Positions 7,988 through 12,172 of a DNA stretch of 12,172 nt are shown piece after piece. The position numbers were made by a program, and so were the translations under genes. The notes under the pieces were generated by a model that had not been told where the DNA came from, made no database searches, and was given only the letters and a program-made list of their open reading frames with translations. The first letter of the stretch is position 1, and each line of letters starts with the position of its first letter. This DNA is from an uncultured Oscillospiraceae bacterium (lineage in GTDB: Bacteria; Bacillota; Clostridia; Oscillospirales; Ruminococcaceae): the NCBI GenBank assembly GCA_910578965.1, contig CAJTSP010000080.1, positions 1 through 12,172 of the forward strand, given 5' to 3'.

Positions 7988-8005
7988 TTCTATTTCTGGT
8001 TATTC

Positions 8006-8034
8006 TTTACAAGCATATCCAGCGTTGCTATAAT
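8006..8034 (+). promoter_or_regulatory. Sigma-A promoter of the lysR-family gene
   Basis: TTTACA (8006-8011) and a perfect TATAAT (8029-8034) are 17 bases apart. The expected start is at about 8041, so the lysR mRNA has a very short leader that begins at or in the ribosome site. Confidence 0.7.
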
Positions 8035-8053
8035 ACCAGCAGAGGTGATTCAG

Positions 8054-8953
8054 ATGGAAATACGCGTCCTGCGTTACTTTTTGGCCGTTGCCAGGGAGCA
8101 GAGTGTTACCAAGGCGGCAGCGCGTCTGCATATTTCCCAGCCCACCTTGTCCAAGCAGATCAAGGACTTGGAGCGGGAGCTGGGCAAAAGGCTGTTTGTA
8201 CGTGGCAATTACGACATGCGGCTCACCGATGAGGGCGCCCTGCTGCGCAAGCGAGCAGAGGATATTTTGGCTATGGTAGACCGGACAGCCGCCGAGTTTG
8301 CCTCCTTAGACGACTTTGTCGGCGGAGACATCTCCATCGGCTGCGCAGAAACGGACGGCATCAAATACCTGGCCCAGTGCGTCGGGAAGTTACAGCGGGA
8401 GCGCCCCGGGGTACGGCTGCATCTGTACAGCGGCGACACAGAGGACGTGACCCTGCGGCTGGATCAGGGCCTGCTGGATTTTGGCGTACTGGTGGAAAGC
8501 GCCGACCTGGGCCGGTATAACGGCTTGGTATTGCCTTTCACGGATATCCTGGGAGTTTCCATGCGGGAGGATAGCCCCCTGGCCCAAAAGGAGGTTATAC
8601 AAAAGGAGGATTTGCTGGACTTGCCGCTCATTTGCACCCGGCAGAGCCTGCGCACCAGCCTGCTCTCCTGGTTTGGGGAGGAGGTGGATTCCCTCAACAT
8701 AGCGGCCACCTTCAATTTGAGCTATAACTCAAAAATTTTGGTGCAGGAGGGGCTTGGGTACGCCATTTCCCTGAACAAAGATTTGTTCGACACCAACCCT
8801 AACACCGGCCTGTGCTTTAGGCCGCTATACCCCAGGCTGGAGTCGAAAATGTACCTGGTGTGGCGGAAGTTCCAGGCGTTTACCCCGGCAGCCAAGGCGC
8901 TGTTTGAGGAGATACAAAAGGCATATGGGGAGGGAAAGGAAACAGGCCCATAA
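8054..8953 (+). CDS. LysR-family transcriptional regulator
   Basis: The 299-residue protein has the LysR layout. An N-terminal winged helix-turn-helix begins MEIRVLRYFLAVAREQSVTK and contains KAAARLHISQPTLSKQIKDL (about residues 18-37). A linker helix follows, then a C-terminal effector-binding domain from about residue 89, starting DISIGCAETDGIKYL. Proteins of this family usually act as tetramers and control a divergent gene in response to a small molecule. Here the divergent gene is the MFS permease. The ATG at 8054 is chosen because AGAGGTGA lies 5 bases before it; an upstream GTG at 8045 lies inside that ribosome site. The effector is unknown. The reading frame is intact, in contrast to the permease it probably controls. 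Confidence 0.93.
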   Translation: MEIRVLRYFLAVAREQSVTKAAARLHISQPTLSKQIKDLERELGKRLFVRGNYDMRLTDEGALLRKRAEDILAMVDRTAAEFASLDDFVGGDISIGCAETDGIKYLAQCVGKLQRERPGVRLHLYSGDTEDVTLRLDQGLLDFGVLVESADLGRYNGLVLPFTDILGVSMREDSPLAQKEVIQKEDLLDLPLICTRQSLRTSLLSWFGEEVDSLNIAATFNLSYNSKILVQEGLGYAISLNKDLFDTNPNTGLCFRPLYPRLESKMYLVWRKFQAFTPAAKALFEEIQKAYGEGKETGP

Positions 8954-9012
8954 CCAGTCCCTTCAAAAAATTTTTCCTGTCCTACGGATTTTGAATCTTT
9001 TTGAGAGGACCT

Positions 9013-9361
9013 ATGAGAGCAATAAACGCTTTTTTAGGTAAGGGCCGCAGGGGGTAGCTTCTCCGTGGCCGGAACCCTTTGCCCAGGTGGGGGCATACCG
9101 CCTGGAGGGTCTCCGGCGAGCCATGGATGAGGCCGGGGGCCCCTACCCAGCCCGACAGAAGCCTGCGTGGTGTCGAGGTAAGGCAGCGGGACATGGCGCA
9201 CCTGCTGATTTTGCCAGAGCGGCATACGGCGGTTTTCTGTACAACGGATATCCTGGCTGCCGGTGCTATACAGGCCCTTTATGCTGCGGGACTTTGGGTG
9301 CCGGAGAACATGAAGAGCCCCGGGTATGATAATTCCTTATCTGCTCCGGACTGCCGGCCAT
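9013..9361 (+). pseudogene. Remnant of a LacI-family regulator (effector domain)
   Basis: Three pieces in different frames line up with the sugar-binding domain of LacI/GalR regulators. About 9025-9054 reads AFLGKGRRG, then a TAG. About 9042-9140 reads SPWPEPFAQVGAYRLEGLRR then AMDEAGGPY in another frame. About 9185-9345 reads RQRDMAHLL, LPERHTAVFCTTDILAAGAI and QALYAAGLWVPENMKSPGYD. The last piece matches the family pattern TAVFC-ND-A-GA-ALYERGLRVPED-SVIGYDN. The DNA-binding domain and the N-terminal half are missing. With a stop and at least two frame changes it cannot make a working regulator. No ribosome site or promoter was seen. Confidence 0.6.
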
Positions 9362-9644
9362 AGCAGCCTCCAATTTGTTTTTCGCCATTATGTGTACCTT
9401 TGGCAGCAGTTCCACACTCTTATACGTATTGGTTTTTTCCTCATTACTCAATGTCGGGCTGGCCCTGCTGCTTGCGGCGGTTCTTCGTGTGGGCGCAGCA
9501 GGGGGCGACGCCAAGGCCTTTGTAAATCCGGCCAGCGGGTATCCTCGGCCCATACCAAGCCGGCCGCGCAAAAGCCTATCCGCAGTACTTTACCGTCGGC
9601 ACAGCACCTATGCCGGCCGGGGTGTATTTGGCAGGCGCCTGTAC
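9362..9644 (+). other. Unassigned stretch, probable remnant sequence
   Basis: No frame has a ribosome site, and frames are broken. A hydrophobic piece, LLNVGLALLLAAVLRVGAAG (about 9441-9500), and a protein-like piece, AKAYPQYFTVGTAPMPAGVY then LAGACTK (about 9571-9650), lie in different frames. The GVYLAGAC part recalls the C-terminal GVFLAG segment of HdrA-like flavoprotein oxidoreductases, but this is a weak resemblance. The stretch from lysR to the next real gene (8954-9752) therefore holds only the LacI remnant, this sequence and two hairpins. Confidence 0.3.
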
Positions 9645-9699
9645 AAAAAGAGCAGAGCCTGAGCAATTCCTATGCCTTGCTCAGGCTCTGCTCTTTTTT
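9645..9699. terminator. Very strong bidirectional terminator
   Basis: A perfect 22-bp stem (9645-9666 with 9677-9698) surrounds a 10-base loop. The stem carries A5 at one foot and T5 or more at the other, so it gives a U run in both directions. On the minus strand it ends the transcript of the small secreted protein gene 55 bases after its stop. On the plus strand it would stop any transcript coming from lysR and the remnant region. Confidence 0.9.
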
Positions 9700-9710
9700 A
9701 GTTCACCTTG

Positions 9711-9740
9711 GGTCACAGCAGGCCGATGTTGGCTGTGACC
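9711..9740. repeat. Second hairpin next to the bidirectional terminator
   Basis: GGTCACAGC (9711-9719) and GCTGTGACC (9732-9740) are perfectly complementary with 12 bases between. It lies between the stop of the small secreted protein gene and the main terminator and has no T run of its own, so it may protect the 3' end of the mRNA. Confidence 0.6.
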
Positions 9741-9752
9741 TGCTTACTGGGA

Positions 9753-10160
9753 TTAAATGACAATATCGTCCGAATAGGCAGTAACGGTCTCAATATATGT
9801 CCCATCCGAATCATAGAGGGTCACGGTCGTGCGCGCTTTATAGTTCCCCTCACCAAGGCGGAATTTCTCAGCAATGTTTGTCGCACCATTCCCGGAATCT
9901 GTCCAGCGAGTAGAGGTATCGACATATGCGGTACCGTTCCAGCGGACAATGGTAACAGCCATATCAATGCGAACCTTATCACTACCACACTGTGCGGTAC
10001 AACGAACCTCGGCATTATTGTATATGCCATAGTAGTTAAGCAGCTCTGACGACATGGATGACAGAACTTTCCATCTTGGCTGGATTCCATCTGCACTGAT
10101 ACAAAAACAACAGGATAGGCAAAGGATCATTGCCAATACAAGAGATAAAACTTTTTTCAT
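9753..10160 (-). CDS. Small secreted protein of unknown function
   Basis: The 135-residue protein has a signal peptide: MKK, a hydrophobic core VLSLVLAMILCLSCCFCI, then SADG, where signal peptidase would cut. The LSCC also leaves a lipoprotein signal possible. The mature part of about 110 residues starts with IQPRW and is rich in polar and beta-forming residues (WNGTAYVDTSTRWTDSG, NYKARTTVTLYDSDGTY), suggesting a small beta-sandwich. The IQPRW start and this layout resemble secreted hypothetical proteins of Clostridia, possibly DUF6147, from memory and not searched. The ATG at 10160 has AGGGAG about 6 bases upstream. It lies 68 bases after the DUF4367 gene on the same strand and may be co-transcribed with it or be a target of the sigma factor. 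No enzyme motif is visible. Confidence 0.85.
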   Translation of the reverse strand: MKKVLSLVLAMILCLSCCFCISADGIQPRWKVLSSMSSELLNYYGIYNNAEVRCTAQCGSDKVRIDMAVTIVRWNGTAYVDTSTRWTDSGNGATNIAEKFRLGEGNYKARTTVTLYDSDGTYIETVTAYSDDIVI

Positions 10161-10228
10161 GCTTTTCTCCCTGAATTTTATTTCGGCCTATATAAAAAAC
10201 ACTTAAAACTGTAGTTTGCAACAATCTT

Positions 10229-10966
10229 TTACAGAACTACAAAAGATTCAGCAATTTGCACAATTTCATTTTCTGACAAATTCCCCTCAATTTGTACAGT
10301 ACCACCTGGGAGGGAAAAAAATAGCATCATTTCTCGCATATCCTCGCTTATATATAAAATTGCTGGATAGTCCCCAATCATTATAGCTTTTTTTTCGCGA
10401 TTTTCGTTATTCAACGAAGGCTGAGACAGCGAATTAAATACAAAAAAGCTCATTTCCTTTCCAGTCTTGGTATTGTACCATATATAATCGCCTATTTGAT
10501 CAAAATTTACAGAAGACACTCTATACCCCTCGGGCAGCCACCTCGGATAGTATTCACTCCGCCAGCCAAAGGGAGGTAGCGCATTGTTTTCCTTGTCATA
10601 GCGCAGCACGCTATGGTCTGCAAAATTCTGGATTACGTAGTTTGATATGGCTGTCCTGCCGGCACTGACATTCATGCCAATAGCCGGCACAAGGATGGCG
10701 ATCATGGCCGCAACGGCCCCAATCCGGGCAAACCTTTTGCAAAAATATCTGCGCCGCTTTTGAGCCTTGATCCGGGCCTGCCCCGCATGCACCACCGAAA
10801 AAAAGCTTTCCACCTGCTCCGGCGTCATAGCCGGGAGGCTGCTGTCCCGGGCGATTGCATCAATCTTGCGCTCAAAATCCTCCCGCCCCAACTGGATGCC
10901 CATCGCAAGATTATACTTCCCCTGTATTTCCAGGCGCTCCCGGCTATTTCTTGCTTCGTTTTCCAC
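10229..10966 (-). CDS. DUF4367 membrane protein, probable sigma-factor partner
   Basis: The 245-residue protein has a charged cytoplasmic N-terminal region of about 80 residues with FERKIDAIARDSSLPAMTPE, then a basic patch KAQKRRRYFCKRF. One membrane helix, RIGAVAAMIAILVPAIGMNV, follows. The outer domain has YYPRWLPEGYRV, IMIGDYPAILYIS and GTVQIEGNLSENEIVQIAES, which fit the DUF4367 family. Genes of this kind often follow an ECF-type sigma gene in Clostridia and may serve as an anti-sigma factor or sensor; that role is inferred here. A GGAGG touches a TTG at 10975 but is 9 bases before the GTG at 10966, so the GTG is chosen. The gene overlaps the sigma gene by 23 bases, which suggests coupled translation. 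The classical zinc anti-sigma motif HxxxCxxC is absent. Confidence 0.85.
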   Translation of the reverse strand: MENEARNSRERLEIQGKYNLAMGIQLGREDFERKIDAIARDSSLPAMTPEQVESFFSVVHAGQARIKAQKRRRYFCKRFARIGAVAAMIAILVPAIGMNVSAGRTAISNYVIQNFADHSVLRYDKENNALPPFGWRSEYYPRWLPEGYRVSSVNFDQIGDYIWYNTKTGKEMSFFVFNSLSQPSLNNENREKKAIMIGDYPAILYISEDMREMMLFFSLPGGTVQIEGNLSENEIVQIAESFVVL

Positions 10967-11501
10967 GTATTTCAACCTCCACGCCCTTCGCCCTGCAGGC
11001 TTCCTTTAGCAGCTTTCTCGCCCTTGAACGTATCATGCGCAGGCTGCTGGGCTTGACCTCCAGGAGCTCCGCGAGCATATTAGGCGTTATGTACGGATCA
11101 TCCGACAGCCTGAGGAACTTCGCGTATTCCTCAGGCAGCTCCTGGATACACTCGCTAATGATCTCGGCGTCAAGTTCGCCAAAAACATAATCCTCCAAGG
11201 GCAGGGTCTCCGGCTCAAAATAAATGATGTTACGTGCAAACAAGGTTTGCCTGCGTTTATTGTCCCGCCAGTAATTTTTGCTTTTGGTGTCGATGATCTC
11301 AAACAGATAAACCCTTAGCTTTTCATCCGGGATGTGGCTTTTCTCATCAAACAGCAACAGGAACTTCAGCGAGGCGGATTGGATCACCTCATCCGCCATT
11401 TCCTTATTGTGCGTCAGCGACATTGCAAAAGCATACATATCCGGCAGATTATCCCGGAATATCTTTTCAAGGCGAGCATTTTTATCGTCTTGATGCTTCA
11501 A
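10944..11501 (-). CDS. ECF-like sigma-70 family RNA polymerase sigma factor
   Basis: The roughly 185-residue protein has the two-domain layout of short sigma-70 family factors. Region 2 (about residues 8-80) includes FRDNLPDMYAFAMSLTHNKE, MADEVIQSASLKFLL and YWRDNKRR. A linker with many acidic residues follows. Region 4 (about 117-170) includes ISECIQELPEEYAKFLRL, then a helix-turn-helix with MLAELLEVKPSSLRMIRSRA. It should direct RNA polymerase to a small set of promoters. GGGAGG abuts an ATG at 11510 with no spacing but sits 9 bases before the TTG at 11501, so the TTG is chosen; the ATG would add three residues. The stop lies inside the DUF4367 gene. The conserved ECF helix sequence is more divergent than in SigW-type factors, so the exact subgroup is uncertain. 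Confidence 0.85.
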   Translation of the reverse strand: MKHQDDKNARLEKIFRDNLPDMYAFAMSLTHNKEMADEVIQSASLKFLLLFDEKSHIPDEKLRVYLFEIIDTKSKNYWRDNKRRQTLFARNIIYFEPETLPLEDYVFGELDAEIISECIQELPEEYAKFLRLSDDPYITPNMLAELLEVKPSSLRMIRSRARKLLKEACRAKGVEVEIRGKRSKK

Positions 11502-11524
11502 TGCTGCCATCCTCCCTTAGCCCC

Positions 11525-11546
11525 TGTGATAAAAATCGGAATCACA
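11525..11546. promoter_or_regulatory. Inverted repeat TGTGAT-N10-ATCACA upstream of the sigma gene
   Basis: A perfect 6-bp inverted repeat lies 24 bases upstream of the sigma gene start, in its untranslated leader or promoter. It could be a protein-binding site or a small hairpin. Spacing (12 bases between TGTGA and TCACA) differs from the N6 of CRP sites. The rest of the 195-base gap (11511-11704) shows nothing I can name. Confidence 0.3.
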
Positions 11547-11704
11547 TCTGGCTGTCGTTGTCACAAAGGGTTTCTATAACGCTTCAAAAACAGGCGGCGT
11601 AAGTCAAAAAACACCAACGGGCCAAACAAGCTCCTTCGCGTTTCATAACGCCACAAACCGGTCTGCTCCACCCCACATGGCCGGCTGCCAATCGACACAA
11701 TCGC

Positions 11705-12061
11705 TTATTTTATATCTTCATCACCATATAATAACAAGCAGTTTTTGATAATTTCCTTCAAATGATCTGCCTTCTTTTTGTCCAGAAAAGGCGCCCACTG
11801 TGAAATGCCATAGTCGTCAAAGCCTTTGACCTCACCTGTCAAAAGGTAATCGGTGCTTGTTTGCAGGGCATTTGCCAATTTTAGAAGGTTCCTGCTTGCG
11901 ATTCCCTTTTCGCCTCGTTCCACGCAAGAAAAGTATTGATGAGACAAGCCGGCCTGGTCTGCAAGCTCCACCTGTGTCAGCCCCTGTTTCCTTCGCAGGT
12001 GGTATATCCTTTGCCCCATCCCGACCGAAAACGTATCCATAGCCTTTTTTGTCTTGGGCAA
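11705..12061 (-). CDS. XRE-family helix-turn-helix regulator
   Basis: The 118-residue protein has an N-terminal XRE/Cro-type DNA-binding domain (about residues 11-70): GMGQRIYHLRRKQGLTQVEL, ADQAGLSHQYFSCVERGEKG, then LLKLANALQTSTDYLLTGE. The remaining 45 residues form a short tail of unknown role (WAPFLDKKKADHLKEIIKNC). Such proteins are usually dimeric repressors. A GTG at 12070 lies inside the ribosome site GAGGTGA, which is placed 5 bases before the TTG at 12061, so the TTG is chosen. It is on the same strand as the sigma gene but 204 bases upstream, so a shared transcript is possible but not shown. No toxin or phage partner gene is visible within the window. Confidence 0.88.
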   Translation of the reverse strand: MPKTKKAMDTFSVGMGQRIYHLRRKQGLTQVELADQAGLSHQYFSCVERGEKGIASRNLLKLANALQTSTDYLLTGEVKGFDDYGISQWAPFLDKKKADHLKEIIKNCLLLYGDEDIK

Positions 12062-12070
12062 AAGAATCAC

Positions 12071-12172
12071 CTCATTTTGGCAGAATTATGCTTTATGAGA
12101 TAATTTTACCCTTATTTTGACGCAACATACACAATCTATATATTTAATTTACTATTTCATAAGATATAATTT
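12071..12172 (-). promoter_or_regulatory. AT-rich upstream region of the XRE gene, possible promoter
   Basis: The last hundred bases are far richer in A and T than the rest of the window. On the minus strand TTGCGT is followed after 17 bases by TATCTC, a weak promoter candidate. No gene is seen here, and the region runs off the edge. Confidence 0.3.

Noticed and set aside
9266..9571. 101-codon minus-strand frame opposite the LacI remnant
   Set aside because: No ribosome site or recognisable domain, and the opposite strand has clearly better matches to LacI proteins.
11525..11546. CRP-like site from TGTGA and TCACA halves
   Set aside because: The halves are 12 bases apart rather than six, and there is no other sign of a CRP-type system; kept only as an unnamed inverted repeat.
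10194..11614. Shared GTGTTTTTT word upstream of the secreted-protein gene (10202-10194) and the sigma gene (11614-11606) as a possible sigma-specific promoter
   Set aside because: The shared word is only nine bases of low complexity, is not flanked by a second shared box at constant spacing, and its distances to the two genes differ.
11705..12061. Toxin-antitoxin or prophage repressor locus
   Set aside because: The XRE protein is alone; there is no partner toxin, integrase or phage gene within the window, so this cannot be supported.
6465..12172. Attachment-site repeat of the tRNA-Trp 3' end
   Set aside because: I looked for a second copy of the T-arm/acceptor end downstream and saw none in the window.

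Overview
The window looks like chromosomal DNA from a moderately GC-rich gut-type Clostridia member (Oscillospirales/Ruminococcaceae-like). Evidence for this is a Firmicutes-type RecD2 helicase, leaders controlled by SAM-I and FMN riboswitches, strong AGGAGG-like ribosome sites, an ECF transporter S component, and a sigma factor plus DUF4367 gene pair. No IS element, CRISPR array, phage structural gene or replication origin was seen.

Bases 1-6576 read as conserved core. On the minus strand, from right to left, are ribU (riboflavin ECF transporter S component behind an FMN riboswitch), metK (S-adenosylmethionine synthetase behind a SAM-I riboswitch) and recD2 (5'-3' DNA helicase). The two riboswitch leaders are complete, with sigma-A promoter, aptamer and terminator hairpin. 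Just past recD2, at the left edge, a well-spaced promoter points out of the window and drives a transcript that looks like the 5' part of a structured RNA. On the plus strand, diverging from ribU, are an MscS-family mechanosensitive channel and a tRNA-Trp(CCA) with its own promoter and terminator.

Bases 6577-12172 are accessory in character. A divergent pair comprises a LysR-type regulator (plus) and an MFS permease (minus), with promoter elements and a palindrome between them. The permease is broken by a one-base-type frameshift. Downstream of lysR is a decayed LacI-family regulator with a stop and frameshifts, followed by unrecognised remnant sequence and a 22-bp bidirectional terminator.

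The right end carries four minus-strand genes: an XRE/HTH regulator, an ECF-like sigma-70 family factor, an overlapping membrane-anchored DUF4367 protein (probably its partner or anti-sigma factor), and a small secreted protein. The sigma/DUF4367 pair is translationally coupled. In three of these genes the ribosome site sits at the proper distance from a TTG or GTG start rather than the first possible start, so the starts given here are shorter than the longest frames. The most useful places for a second look are the candidate structured RNA at the left edge, the sigma/DUF4367/secreted-protein module, the frameshifted permease and the expanded arm of the FMN riboswitch.
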